This document shows positions 52,580 to 62,348 of a stretch of DNA of 64,000 bases, piece after piece (the stretch's first letter is position 1; each line of letters opens with the position of its first letter). The DNA lies in NCBI GenBank assembly GCA_029262055.1, contig JAJDAD010000010.1, positions 62,001 through 126,000 of the forward strand, read 5' to 3'. Below the pieces are notes generated by a model. It did not search any database. It was not told where the DNA came from and saw only the letters and a list, made by a program, of their open reading frames with translations. This DNA is from Candidatus Zhuqueibacterota bacterium (GTDB taxonomy: Bacteria; Zhuqueibacterota; Zhuqueibacteria; Oceanimicrobiales; Oceanimicrobiaceae). A program made the position numbers and the translations under genes.

Positions 52580-53600
52580 TCTCCTTGCTCACCCTCGCCA
52601 GCCGGACGAGGAGGTTTTCCAGCTCTCCCGCATACTGCTCAGCCGGTAACTCGGCTTTTCTTGCCTTTAGATCAGCAATCTCTTCTTCCAGCTTGCCCTT
52701 TTGCACGACCAGTTTGTCGCGTGGGGAGTCACTGCCGGATTGCATCCGCTCGCGTGTGGCCGCCATTTCATCATCCCTTGAACCCAGATAGAGCCGGGCC
52801 GCCAGCAGGCCATCTTCGGAATCTTCCAGGCTCTGACTTCCCTGGCCGTCTCCGTTGTCATCCAAAAGGGGATGCTCCGCCCGCACCAGGCGCTTTTCCT
52901 CGAACCAGGTGTCCTGGCTTTTGCGCGCAAACGCGAACGCCTCTACCATGCTGACCCGTTTGTCTTTGTTCTTGTCTGCAGCCCTACTGGCCAGGGCATC
53001 GATGAAGAAATCTGCGAAGTTGGTCTCAAAATGCTGTGCGCCGCTCTTGGTAGAAGTAATCACGACCCGCCGTTTATCGCTCAAGCGTCGAATGAATGCA
53101 CCGCTCGCCGCGCTCATATTGGCGAAAATGACCTTGCGACTGGCCAGGCTGCTGAGCAAGCGGGCATATTCGATGTCCTTCAGGTCGGGGCCGACCAGAT
53201 TGAATTTGCCCCACTGTCCGTCAAACGCACCGTGCCCGGTCAGAAAGACCAGCAGTTGGTCGTTACGGCCTAACTTGCGCTTGAACGTGCGAAATGCCTC
53301 CCGGACGTTGTCAGCGCTCGCCACTCCGTCAATCTGCAGAGAGTCAAAACTGGTTTGTTCGAACAAATAGACAACGTCCTCGGGCAGGTACCCCAAACTG
53401 TCTGTCAACAGTTGGTACAAGCGACTGGTTTGCACAAAATACTTTTCGGTGAATTGCTCCTGCCCACCGGCGCCACCGATGATGAGTGCATACTTCCGGC
53501 TAGGCCCGGACTCACTCTGTGCCTGGGCCAGGCTTGTGGCCACAGCAGGCAGCTCCAGGAAGAGGACAAAGGCCAAGACCGCTAATCTGATCTTACTCAA
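52530..53600 (-). CDS. Caspase-fold (C13/C14-like) protein without cysteine, with EF-hand-type loop
   Basis: From TTG 53600, which overlaps the upstream stop as TTGA, the protein has 356 aa with a signal peptide (about 1-27). A caspase/legumain-like core follows: YALIIGGAG, LLVFLTGHGAFDG with His123, and KVIFANMSAASGAF. In the last motif, Ala164 stands where the catalytic Cys should be. The whole protein contains no Cys, so protease activity of this class is not expected. Residues 209-220 (DKNKDKRVSMVE) fit an EF-hand calcium loop, and DDNGDG at 247-252 is a second Asp-rich turn. The last 60 residues form a coiled coil. It is the last gene of the Bat-like operon. Perhaps a non-catalytic scaffold or calcium sensor. 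Confidence 0.7.
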   Translation of the reverse strand: MSKIRLAVLAFVLFLELPAVATSLAQAQSESGPSRKYALIIGGAGGQEQFTEKYFVQTSRLYQLLTDSLGYLPEDVVYLFEQTSFDSLQIDGVASADNVREAFRTFKRKLGRNDQLLVFLTGHGAFDGQWGKFNLVGPDLKDIEYARLLSSLASRKVIFANMSAASGAFIRRLSDKRRVVITSTKSGAQHFETNFADFFIDALASRAADKNKDKRVSMVEAFAFARKSQDTWFEEKRLVRAEHPLLDDNGDGQGSQSLEDSEDGLLAARLYLGSRDDEMAATRERMQSGSDSPRDKLVVQKGKLEEEIADLKARKAELPAEQYAGELENLLVRLARVSKEIKALDSAPAEPPASKN

Positions 53601-55882
53601 GAGAGCCCCCGGTTGCGTCTTAAGTACCACTCGCCAGACACCAAAACAATGACGATCAGGAAAAACAGCGGCATGTCCCAGAGGTCGTACTCGACCAGTT
53701 TCGAGTAGCTGCCGGGCATGACTGAAATCTCGTCCGGCAGGCTTCTGGCCTCGTCCTGGTGGTAGTATTTGCCGCCGCTGACCTCTGCCACTCGCTTGAG
53801 GAAGGACGCCTGCAAATGGGCGTCACTGAACTCGGCCCGGGAGTCCTCTACCAGGAATGCCGACTCGCTGCTTCCCAAAAATTCGCCGCGTGCAGAGTAG
53901 GCGCTGATCTCGACCAGGTGCATCCCGGTTTCTTTCGGGTGGTATGCGCCGGAATAGTCCACGGTTTCGCCGGACGACCATTTGAACGAGATAGCTTCCA
54001 CGCCGCCTGACGGCTTCCGGATGTTGGCTTTGATAGTGGCATCCTTAATGCTTGAGAACGAGCTGTCACGCACGTCCGCCCTCAGCGTCACTTCGGCATT
54101 GGGTACGTAAATGTCTTTGTCGGTGGTGCTTTCGACAGGATCGGGAGATCCGAGGGCCAGCCAGCGCATGACCTGGCGCCAAAAACGTTCGTGGCTGGAA
54201 TCTTCATGCGGCATCCCCATTTGCCAGTGCCAGGAGCTGGAGGTGGCGAAGACCATGGAGCGCCCGCGGCCGAAGCGTTGTTGCGCCATGATGATTTTCG
54301 GATCGCTCGGTTCGCTGAGAGGATGAACGGCCAGGACGGTTGCACCCGGCTTCGCTCTGCCCAGCAGATTGTATCCCTCCAGGTCGGGCAGGCTGTCCCA
54401 GATTTCGCGGTTTTGCGCAGCATCGGAGGCAAGCTGCAGCACGGGATTGCGATAGCCTTCGGGCGTAACCAGCAGGCCGTACTTGTCGCGAAATGTCGTG
54501 GCGTGCGAAGTTACGGCCCGACTGCTCTGCGCTGGCATTTCAACCGGGAGTACGTCCTCGATTGACGACCCGGCGTAACCCCCTTGCGAGAACGCCTGGC
54601 TGCCACCCAGCATCAGTAGGCCACCACCGCGTTGCGCCACAAACGCGACCGTGTTTTCCAGTTGTTCCGGTGTGAAAAACGCACGCTCAACGCTGCCCAA
54701 TATGATAGCGTCATACTCGAACAGGGCGCGCTTGCCGCTTGGGTACCCGTCTTTGAGTTCCTGCTTATCGGTAATTCCCTGGCGGTAGAACTTATCCGGG
54801 CCGGTGCGTAGCAGCGATATCAATTCGATCCCCGGGTCGGCATCGATAGCGCGCCGCAGGTACTTGAACTCGGCGCGCGGATAGCCTTCCACGTACAGGA
54901 CTCTTGCTTTCCTGTCGCGATTGTCGATGATGAAGTCCTGGCTGTTGTTTTCATTGATGTGTTCGTCTTGGTCCGGGATAACCCGCACCGAGTACCGGGC
55001 AAAACCACTCTTTTGCGGCGAGAACTTCATCGCTGTTCGTGTCGCGCCCCGCTTCAAACTGACGGTTTGCTTTTTGACCAACCGGCCTTCCTCGAGCAAT
55101 TCGATCCCGATTTCTTTTCCTACAAGATTTTTGCCCTTTACCAGGGCGGACAATTCGACGACCGAGTTTTCTATCACAGACTGGTTGGCTGAGACGCGCG
55201 CCAGTTCGACATCTCTCGTGGTTTCGCTGCCGATGCCAACCACAAACACGGGTAGCTTGTTGCTTTTCAGGACCGAGGCAACTTCAAGCGGATCCTTCTG
55301 ACTGTTGTTTACGCCGTCGGTTAACAGCACGATCCCGGACAGGGCGTTGTGTTTTCCGTGCTCAACGGCAAAAGAGAGGCTTTGGGCCAAATCCGTTGCC
55401 TCGCCATCGGCGGCGAGATCCGCCGGACTGCCCAGATGCTCTGTCCCGCCGGAAAAACGATACAACTGCAATTTGAAATTTTGCCGCAGATCCTCCAGCA
55501 GCGCGGGATTGTCAGGAGTGCCGAGTAGCTCGCCGGCAAACAGACGCCGGCTTTGTTCCTGGTCCACGTCCGCGATCGACATGCTTTTGGAATCGTCTAC
55601 CAGAACAAGCAGAGAGCTTTTCCTCGGGACGACAGTCGATACGCTGACAACGGGTTCGAGCAGGATAAACAGAAGGACCAACACAGCCGTGATTCTCAGC
55701 GTAAGCAGGACGGCCCGAAACACCTGGGTCACAGCCAGCGTCGTTTTTCGATAAACGAAAAAGACGATGAGAGCTACTCCGGCGGCAGCAAGCAGCACTA
55801 CCAGAAGTGACGGCAAATAGTTGAAGTAGATGCTGCCTTCCGAGAAGACTACCGGGCTATATTTAAATATGAAATCAAACAT
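53597..55882 (-). CDS. Membrane vWA protein with GATase1-like C-terminal region
   Basis: The 761-aa protein has two N-terminal TM helices (about 23-45 and 55-75), then a von Willebrand A domain with the MIDAS motif DDSKS (96-100) and SGIVLLTDGVNN. An Ig-like region follows, then a glutamine-amidotransferase-like segment (YVEGYPRAEFKYL..IILGSVERAFF..VAQRGGGLLMLGG). A C-terminal TM helix closes it. Proteins of this build are common in operons with MoxR and DUF58. It lies 36 nt after the DUF4175-like gene and overlaps the next start. It probably forms part of a periplasm-facing membrane complex with metal-dependent partner binding. Confidence 0.85.
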   Translation of the reverse strand: MFDFIFKYSPVVFSEGSIYFNYLPSLLVVLLAAAGVALIVFFVYRKTTLAVTQVFRAVLLTLRITAVLVLLFILLEPVVSVSTVVPRKSSLLVLVDDSKSMSIADVDQEQSRRLFAGELLGTPDNPALLEDLRQNFKLQLYRFSGGTEHLGSPADLAADGEATDLAQSLSFAVEHGKHNALSGIVLLTDGVNNSQKDPLEVASVLKSNKLPVFVVGIGSETTRDVELARVSANQSVIENSVVELSALVKGKNLVGKEIGIELLEEGRLVKKQTVSLKRGATRTAMKFSPQKSGFARYSVRVIPDQDEHINENNSQDFIIDNRDRKARVLYVEGYPRAEFKYLRRAIDADPGIELISLLRTGPDKFYRQGITDKQELKDGYPSGKRALFEYDAIILGSVERAFFTPEQLENTVAFVAQRGGGLLMLGGSQAFSQGGYAGSSIEDVLPVEMPAQSSRAVTSHATTFRDKYGLLVTPEGYRNPVLQLASDAAQNREIWDSLPDLEGYNLLGRAKPGATVLAVHPLSEPSDPKIIMAQQRFGRGRSMVFATSSSWHWQMGMPHEDSSHERFWRQVMRWLALGSPDPVESTTDKDIYVPNAEVTLRADVRDSSFSSIKDATIKANIRKPSGGVEAISFKWSSGETVDYSGAYHPKETGMHLVEISAYSARGEFLGSSESAFLVEDSRAEFSDAHLQASFLKRVAEVSGGKYYHQDEARSLPDEISVMPGSYSKLVEYDLWDMPLFFLIVIVLVSGEWYLRRNRGLS

Positions 55883-55918
55883 GTTTTGTCGTCTTTATCC
55901 TAAACCGGGTTAATCGAG

Positions 55919-58900
55919 TCAATTGGTTTCCGAGAGCGCCTCGTAGTATTTTTGCACCAGCTCTTCATAACCGGGCGGTACCTTCTCTTCGCGTGCCAGG
56001 AATAGTTTTTCCCGGTTCTTTACAAGCTCCAGGCGTTGCGCCAACTCAGCCTCCAGGCCGCGCAACGGAATCAGCACCTGTTGCTGAATCAATGTCAGGC
56101 GCTCTGCCATGCCGCCACGGAAGGTGCTGACCGTTCGTTGCAGGTTGCGGTTCAATTGTCCGGCCTGGCGCGCCAGCGACGAATCGGCCTGCAGTGCGGT
56201 TTCAATCATGTCGAGATCTTTCAGGCCATTGGCCAGCGCCTCCTCCATCCAGTCGAGCTGTGCCGGATCCAAGGATTGCTGTTGCGTATTTCCTTCGGTG
56301 GCCCCGGCCTTATTACCGCTTTGTCCGTCCGCCCCTTGTTCGCCCTGCTGCGACTCATTTTGTAATTCCCGGCTCCGCTTTTCCACTGCTTCAATCTGGT
56401 CGCGCAGACGCCTGGTTTGATTCAGGGCCAGATCGAGTTTTTCTTCCGCAGTCTCGGCCAGTGCACTGCGCAGCTTTGTCAGTTCTTTCCCTGTTCGATC
56501 CAGGGCCGCAAGAATATCTTTTCCGGCTTGAGCGGCAGAGTTGAGTTTATCTTCGGCGAGCAGTTTTTCCGCACGCTCCATCTTCTTGTCGAGGCCGGCC
56601 TGCCGCAGCCCCTGTTCGACTTTGCTCAGATCGCGGGCGAAATCATCCCGGTTCGAGCGGGCTTTCGAGCTTGCAGCCTGCAAAGACTCTTGCGCTGCCG
56701 ACAAATCCTCCTTCAGCAGGTGCTGTCGTTCCCCGGCCTGTTGCAGGCCCTCCTGTTTTTCTTTGTCGGTCTTACCCCGCAGGTTTTTCACGCGCTCCTG
56801 TAAGCGACTTTGCTCGGCCGCCAGGTCCTGGAACTTTTCATCCAACTCCGCCACTTCACGGCGCAGTGAATCCTTTTGGTTCCGTTGCAGCATTTCCTGC
56901 AGTTTGCTCAGGCGGTTGAGCGCGCGCGTGCCTTTGGCGGCCGCAAGCTCAGTATTGTCATTGCGGAGATTATGGGAAGCGTTGCTCATCTCTGACGATG
57001 CGCGCTTCAGGTTCTCGCGAGCCTGACGGGAAAGGCGGTTGTTCTGCCGGCCAAGGTTGTTCATATCCCGGGTCAGCTCCTGGGTCTGTCGCCGGATTTG
57101 TTCCTGCTCACGGCGCAACTCTTCGATCTTCCGCTTGCGCTCCGCACTGGGCGTCTCATCCTGCCGTGCAAGTTCTTGCATGCGGCGATTAAAGTCTTTC
57201 TGCCGCCGTGCCAGCTCCTTCACCTTCTGCAGGGCCTCGTTCAGCTCACTGGCGGAGCCTGGTTGCGGTGCGTTGTTCAGGGTCTCATACTTGTTCTTTA
57301 GTTTGTCAATTTCCTGCTCAAAAAGCTGGGCCAACTCATCGAGAGAGGCGTTCTCAGACTGACCGCCGCTCTGCGACTGCCTGACCTCTCTCTCCTTGAC
57401 CTGGCCTTCGGCGCGCAGGAGATTTACCAACGCCTTGCGCTGATGGACTTGAGCCTGCTTGAGTTCGCCATTCTTGAGGTCGGTGACGGCTTCGGTCATC
57501 GACTGCAAAGCGTCTCCGAACCATTCTGAAACCTCTTTGCCCACATCTTCAGTAAACACCGAACGCTGGTTCAATTGAAACAGGGTGTTTTCAGTGACCT
57601 CGCGCAGATTGTCCTGGCTGTCGACCAGAATCTTCAGATCACCGTCGCTCTCTTCCTGGGTGACTTTCCAGCGCTTCTTCTCAGTTTTCCAGGTGGCGAC
57701 GATGATCTCCCTTTGGGTTTGCGACAGTCGTCCCAGGCCACTGCCGGCCTGGCCACCCTGGCCCTGGGAAAGCGGCCGGCGAAACTCCATTTCAAAGGGG
57801 CGGATTTCTATGAAGTAAATGTCAGATGTGTGAACCTCGCTATCGCCCCGGGGCGAGGTTTCGGTGGCCTCGACATAGTACTCGAGGAAATCGCCGGGCT
57901 GCACCTTCATATCTTCTAAAAAGAACAGATGCTCGGCCTCGAATTCCTTTTGGGCGTCAATCGGTGCAGCAGGATTGCTTTGCTTGTTGGCTCGCTTCAG
58001 GCTTAGCCGTGTCGCCTGCTCCTCTTCGTCGCCGTTGAGAACGTATTTTAGCGAGACATTCGGCAGGCCGAAGTCATCTTCGATTTTCACCCGAATCGGC
58101 ACTTCCTCCAACATGGAGACCTGGATATCCCGGACCGGCCATTCCAGAGTTAGCCTGGGCGGTTCATTGGGCAGTGCGTGGACATAGTATTCCGGCGGGG
58201 GTTCATTGCTCAAATCGTCCGTATCTGTTATGGTGATGGTGTAATAGTCATCTTCCTTCACCTTGATACTCGTGGTCAGAACAGTGTCGGCGACCACCCG
58301 GGTGGGCAGATTGTTGCTGTCACCGAGCTGGACTGTTCCTGCCCGCAACGGCTTGTCGCTGACAATTCTCACAGAAACAACCGTTCCTTCCGGAGCCCAA
58401 ATGTCGCCGGAGTCTTCTTCAAAACGCTCGGGTAGCCCCGTGTACTTGGGGTAGGTATAGGTGAGGTCAACACGCTTGATTTGCGGCGCCTGGTACAGTT
58501 GAATTTGAAAGATGCCGGAGAGTTCGTCATCCGCTTTTACGTAGTATTTTGTTTCCTTTTGCAAATCGAAATACGTGAAGACGTAAACGTCCGCCTCAGA
58601 AGTGGCGTCCATCGCGGTTTTTTTCCAGGACGAGTCATCCGTAGCATAGTAAAGGGCGACCTCATCGCTCTCGAAACCTGTGGTGGTGGCAGTGATCTGC
58701 AGGTCGGAGCCTGTGGCAAGACGGACATCGCCCGGCATGACAGACAAACCAAACTGAGGCTTGACTGTGGGGAACTTCCACGGCGTGAGGATCCGGTCAG
58801 GTCGCAGAGAAAGGGTGCCTAGATTACTGAGCAGCAAGGCTGCGACGCAAAGCAGGACCGCCAGAGAAAACGCGCTCCAAAGGTAGGCCACCCGCGTTTG

Positions 58901-59326
58901 CAGGGATTTGCGCAGGTTTAGCGGTTCGATATGAAACCGTGCATCCTCGAGCAGTTTTTCCAGAAGGGCTTTTGAAATGCCGGGATCCACTTTGCCGTGG
59001 AGCTCGACCGCTGTGATCAGCCGATCCTGCAGATGCGGATGTTTCTCTTCGAGGTAGCGCGCGATCCGGCTGCGATCCGGTACCTGTGTGAGCGGTCGAA
59101 GAATACTGATTACGAACAGAACAGCAAACACACTGGCCACCGCGATGAGCATCAGCAAGCGAAGCGTCGGCCCCAGATTAAGGAAAGAGTCCAGAGCAAA
59201 TGCCAACAGGAAGGCGAGCACGGTGAAAGCCACAACCCGGCCGCCACCGCGAAGCAGAATCAACTGTTTCCAGCGATTGCGAACCCGGTCTATTCTGAGA
59301 TTAATGGAATCTTGTCGCCAGCTCAT
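55919..59326 (-). CDS. DUF4175-like giant membrane protein with long coiled coil
   Basis: The 1135-aa protein has two TM helices near residues 30-75 and one around 150-170. A beta-sandwich region (about 190-480) follows, with YTYPKYTGLPERFEED, a signature of DUF4175-type proteins in the Bat neighbourhood. From about residue 560 to 1060 it is almost entirely charged heptads rich in Glu, Gln, Arg and Lys (LARRQKDFNRRMQELARQDE), a very long coiled coil. The C-terminal 60 residues are again helical. Nothing enzymatic is visible. It probably acts as a scaffold that spans or organises the periplasm together with the vWA proteins on both sides. Confidence 0.75.
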   Translation of the reverse strand: MSWRQDSINLRIDRVRNRWKQLILLRGGGRVVAFTVLAFLLAFALDSFLNLGPTLRLLMLIAVASVFAVLFVISILRPLTQVPDRSRIARYLEEKHPHLQDRLITAVELHGKVDPGISKALLEKLLEDARFHIEPLNLRKSLQTRVAYLWSAFSLAVLLCVAALLLSNLGTLSLRPDRILTPWKFPTVKPQFGLSVMPGDVRLATGSDLQITATTTGFESDEVALYYATDDSSWKKTAMDATSEADVYVFTYFDLQKETKYYVKADDELSGIFQIQLYQAPQIKRVDLTYTYPKYTGLPERFEEDSGDIWAPEGTVVSVRIVSDKPLRAGTVQLGDSNNLPTRVVADTVLTTSIKVKEDDYYTITITDTDDLSNEPPPEYYVHALPNEPPRLTLEWPVRDIQVSMLEEVPIRVKIEDDFGLPNVSLKYVLNGDEEEQATRLSLKRANKQSNPAAPIDAQKEFEAEHLFFLEDMKVQPGDFLEYYVEATETSPRGDSEVHTSDIYFIEIRPFEMEFRRPLSQGQGGQAGSGLGRLSQTQREIIVATWKTEKKRWKVTQEESDGDLKILVDSQDNLREVTENTLFQLNQRSVFTEDVGKEVSEWFGDALQSMTEAVTDLKNGELKQAQVHQRKALVNLLRAEGQVKEREVRQSQSGGQSENASLDELAQLFEQEIDKLKNKYETLNNAPQPGSASELNEALQKVKELARRQKDFNRRMQELARQDETPSAERKRKIEELRREQEQIRRQTQELTRDMNNLGRQNNRLSRQARENLKRASSEMSNASHNLRNDNTELAAAKGTRALNRLSKLQEMLQRNQKDSLRREVAELDEKFQDLAAEQSRLQERVKNLRGKTDKEKQEGLQQAGERQHLLKEDLSAAQESLQAASSKARSNRDDFARDLSKVEQGLRQAGLDKKMERAEKLLAEDKLNSAAQAGKDILAALDRTGKELTKLRSALAETAEEKLDLALNQTRRLRDQIEAVEKRSRELQNESQQGEQGADGQSGNKAGATEGNTQQQSLDPAQLDWMEEALANGLKDLDMIETALQADSSLARQAGQLNRNLQRTVSTFRGGMAERLTLIQQQVLIPLRGLEAELAQRLELVKNREKLFLAREEKVPPGYEELVQKYYEALSETN

Positions 59327-59377
59327 TCGATCGTGCCGTCAGGTTAGTAGTCATCCGATTGTTTTGTGGGGCCCTGC

Positions 59378-61450
59378 TCAGCGGTACGTGCGATTGGCGA
59401 GCCAGGTTTCCGCCACCAGCAAAAGCACCACCATCAAAATCGCAAAACGCCAAAGCTTCTGGTCCTTCTCAAATTGCATTTCCAAATTTTCACTCGCCAG
59501 TGCGTCGGTCAGGGTCTCACTGTTGGCGACCTGGGCAGCGATTGCCTGCAACCGGTCCGGAGTTGTAAAGGTCAAATCAGATTCGCGCGCATCCACATTG
59601 ACTGCAAAAAAGCCGGCAGTTTTCTTGTCCGCATCGCGGACATGGTAGATTCCTGCTTCATCCGTCCGGGTAAACAACGGGTCCTGGCCTGCAAAATCCC
59701 TCCCGGACGGCACTGACACCGAGAAGGCCTGGTTTGCTCTGATACCGTACCCGCCAACCGCCACGGGATTGCCTATCAGATAGGATTGTTGGCCTTTTTG
59801 CTCAGCGGCAACATAATCCAGCGTCTGGTACAGCAACGGTAGAAACAAGGCCTTCACCGGCAAGTCGTTCCACTCTGTGTCGATGCTGGAGGTCCAGAGC
59901 ACTACTGTTCCGTCCCCGACCTGTCGTTCCAGGATGGCCGGACTGCCGTCGTCAAACCTGGCAAGCACAGCCTGCTCAGATACTGGCGCCACGTGAAAAT
60001 ACTGATGAAACTGCGCAATGCTGGGGTCGCTTTGCCCGGGATCCGAGAATATTCTAAAAATGGGATTCTGGTATTCAATTTGTGCGATCAACACGCTGCT
60101 TTCGCCGCTCACGGCCTGAAACGCGTGGTTGTTCAAGTTGGCCGGTGACAACTCCTGAAACAAGGAATTGAAAATATTTGCGTTAACCTGGTCACCAAGC
60201 GTGATGAGCAGGCCGCCGCCACCACGCACATAGAAAGCCAGGCGCTGTACAGACTGCCGCGACAGACCCTTGATGTTGGCGAGAATAATCGCCCGATAGT
60301 TGGAAAAATCAAACCCGTCCAACTCCTGGCTGGTCGTCCGGGTCAGCGCATACTTGGCCAGCTTGGGCAGGTTCACAGCGCGTTCCACGAAGAAAAGTTC
60401 GTCCCTGGTGACGTCAGCTTTCGGCTCACCGTTGACAGCGAGGATGCTGGACTTCGCATGCCCGGCAACCACAAAATAATATTCGTTGTCGACCGTGATA
60501 TCGTCAACATCGACGGCAGCCTCCACGGTACCGCTGACATTGCCGGCCGGCAGGGCAACTCTGCGAAAACGAATCACTTTCTCCGTGCCTGCCGGCACTT
60601 GCTGGATGCGTTGGTTGACTTTCTTCCCTTCCAGGGTTAAGCCGACTTTGACTTTGGTGCCGGCCGGGCCCGTATTTTTTACCTTGACCAGAAATTCCAC
60701 GGCTTTGCCGCGCGCCCCCGGGCGGTCGATATGCACATCCTGAATAGAAACATTGGTCAACTCCGAGTCATCAGGAGTAACCGGGATGAAGTTCACATCT
60801 ATTCCGGGTTCGAGTTTCCAGTGCGGATTGAGGGCCTGCCAGCCACTCTCCTGAAAATCCGAGATCAGAAATATCTGTTTCTGCCTGAGCCTGCTTTCCA
60901 TCAGTACAGCTTCCGCTCTCTGTAAGGCCTGCAGATAGTTTGTGCTTTGCAACGAAGTTTTGACTTTGCCCGTTGTTTTGTCTGCCAGTTCGGAAAAGCC
61001 CGCCTTGGCCTGACCGAGCATTTGAGAGGTTTCGCCGAACTGCATGACCGTCACCTCATCGCCGGGTTTGAAGGATGTGACTATCGTACGGGCTTCGTTG
61101 ACCGCCTGTTGCCGGGTCGTTCCGGCTTCCATGCTGAAAGAGCGATCGACAAGTACCACCGCGGCGCGGGGGTCATTACCCCAGATCATTCCGGCGCTGT
61201 CGTTGCTCAAAAAGGGCCGGGCAAATGCCAGTGCCAGGAGCGCCAGCGCAATGATGCGCAGCAAAAGGAGAATTATCTGCTTGAGCCGCTGGGAGCGCAC
61301 TCTTTCGTTCGGCTCCACCTGCAGGAAGCGAATGGCGGCAAAAGGCAGTTTTACCGCGCGGTTGCGCTTGATCAAATGGATGATGACGGGCAGGCTGGCC
61401 GCAGTCAACCCCCAGAAGAAGAGCGGATTGAGAAAAGTTAATCCAAACAT
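59378..61450 (-). CDS. BatA-like vWA membrane protein
   Basis: The protein has 690 aa. The N-terminal BatA signature is very clear (FLNPLFFWGLTAASLPVIIHL, then two TM helices up to residue 80). The vWA domain has MIDAS DRSFS (102-106). Later there is an Ig-like beta region and a GATase-like segment (YVRGGGGLLITLGDQV). A C-terminal TM helix is followed by a short basic end. It begins 4 nt after the DUF58 gene, so the pair is co-translated. BatA proteins were named for aerotolerance in Bacteroides; the general role is in membrane complexes driven by MoxR ATPases. Confidence 0.9.
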   Translation of the reverse strand: MFGLTFLNPLFFWGLTAASLPVIIHLIKRNRAVKLPFAAIRFLQVEPNERVRSQRLKQIILLLLRIIALALLALAFARPFLSNDSAGMIWGNDPRAAVVLVDRSFSMEAGTTRQQAVNEARTIVTSFKPGDEVTVMQFGETSQMLGQAKAGFSELADKTTGKVKTSLQSTNYLQALQRAEAVLMESRLRQKQIFLISDFQESGWQALNPHWKLEPGIDVNFIPVTPDDSELTNVSIQDVHIDRPGARGKAVEFLVKVKNTGPAGTKVKVGLTLEGKKVNQRIQQVPAGTEKVIRFRRVALPAGNVSGTVEAAVDVDDITVDNEYYFVVAGHAKSSILAVNGEPKADVTRDELFFVERAVNLPKLAKYALTRTTSQELDGFDFSNYRAIILANIKGLSRQSVQRLAFYVRGGGGLLITLGDQVNANIFNSLFQELSPANLNNHAFQAVSGESSVLIAQIEYQNPIFRIFSDPGQSDPSIAQFHQYFHVAPVSEQAVLARFDDGSPAILERQVGDGTVVLWTSSIDTEWNDLPVKALFLPLLYQTLDYVAAEQKGQQSYLIGNPVAVGGYGIRANQAFSVSVPSGRDFAGQDPLFTRTDEAGIYHVRDADKKTAGFFAVNVDARESDLTFTTPDRLQAIAAQVANSETLTDALASENLEMQFEKDQKLWRFAILMVVLLLVAETWLANRTYR

Positions 61451-61454
61451 GCGC

Positions 61455-62348
61455 TCAGCCTTTTCTGCTTCTGTTGTTCAAATAACCAAACAAAGCAAAA
61501 TCTAAAGGTTTCGACGTGTTCAGGAGGTGGTAGTCTACCTGCATTCGGCCGCAACCCTGCTTGAACTCTTCGATGTGGGCGTTCAGTCTTTTCATGTAGT
61601 TTTCGCGCACCATTGAGGGAATCGCCAGGAATTCCGCCGAACCTTCCATATCCATAAACCGGGTGGCGTTGTCAAACGGGAAATTCAGTTCCGTGTCGTC
61701 CATGATGTGAAACACAATCAGGTCGTGGCCTTTGAAACGAATATGCTGCAGACCGTCGAGAACCGTTGCCGGGTCGTCCAATAGATCAGAGATTAAGATA
61801 ATCAGCCCTTTGCGGTTGACGATTTCAGCAATCTGATGCAGCGGCAGAGACAGTTTTGTCTGGCTGCCCGCCTCCACCTGTTCGAGATGGCGTAGGATGG
61901 ACAGCAGGTGCCCGCGCCTGTTTCTGGACGGGATAAACTGCAAAACCTCATTGTCAAAAGTCATCAGACCCACACCGTCGCGCTGCTGAAAGATCAGGTA
62001 CCCGAGCGATGCAGCCAAATACGAGCCGTAGGCCAGCTTGGAGACCGCGCCGCTTTTGTAGTTCATAGACGAGCTGACATCCAGCAAAATATGACAGCTT
62101 AAATTGGTCTCTTCCTCGAATTCTTTCAAATAGTAACGATCCGAACGGGCAAACACCTTCCAGTCGATGAACCGGGTGTCATCGCCGGGTGCATACTCCC
62201 GGTACTCCGCGAACTCCACGCTGAAGCCGCGATAGGGGCTGCGGTGCAGGCCATAGATGAAGCCTTCGACCACGGTGCGCGCCCGCAGCTCCATTCCGGA
62301 GATCCTGGACAGGACGGTAGGATCCAGAAAGCGCAAGTTGTTCGCCAC
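61455..62348 (-). CDS. DUF58-domain protein
   Basis: The 297-aa protein carries the DUF58 motif EYAPGDDTRFIDWKVFARSD (about 51-70) and a vWA-like fold with DVSSS (90-94) as MIDAS. The start is GTG at 62348, sharing one base with the stop codon of the MoxR gene (TAG/GTG). DUF58 proteins are the usual partners of MoxR ATPases, which are thought to insert metal or remodel their vWA clients. No membrane segment is seen. The family and operon call is firm, the precise function is not. Confidence 0.95.
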   Translation of the reverse strand: MANNLRFLDPTVLSRISGMELRARTVVEGFIYGLHRSPYRGFSVEFAEYREYAPGDDTRFIDWKVFARSDRYYLKEFEEETNLSCHILLDVSSSMNYKSGAVSKLAYGSYLAASLGYLIFQQRDGVGLMTFDNEVLQFIPSRNRRGHLLSILRHLEQVEAGSQTKLSLPLHQIAEIVNRKGLIILISDLLDDPATVLDGLQHIRFKGHDLIVFHIMDDTELNFPFDNATRFMDMEGSAEFLAIPSMVRENYMKRLNAHIEEFKQGCGRMQVDYHLLNTSKPLDFALFGYLNNRSRKG

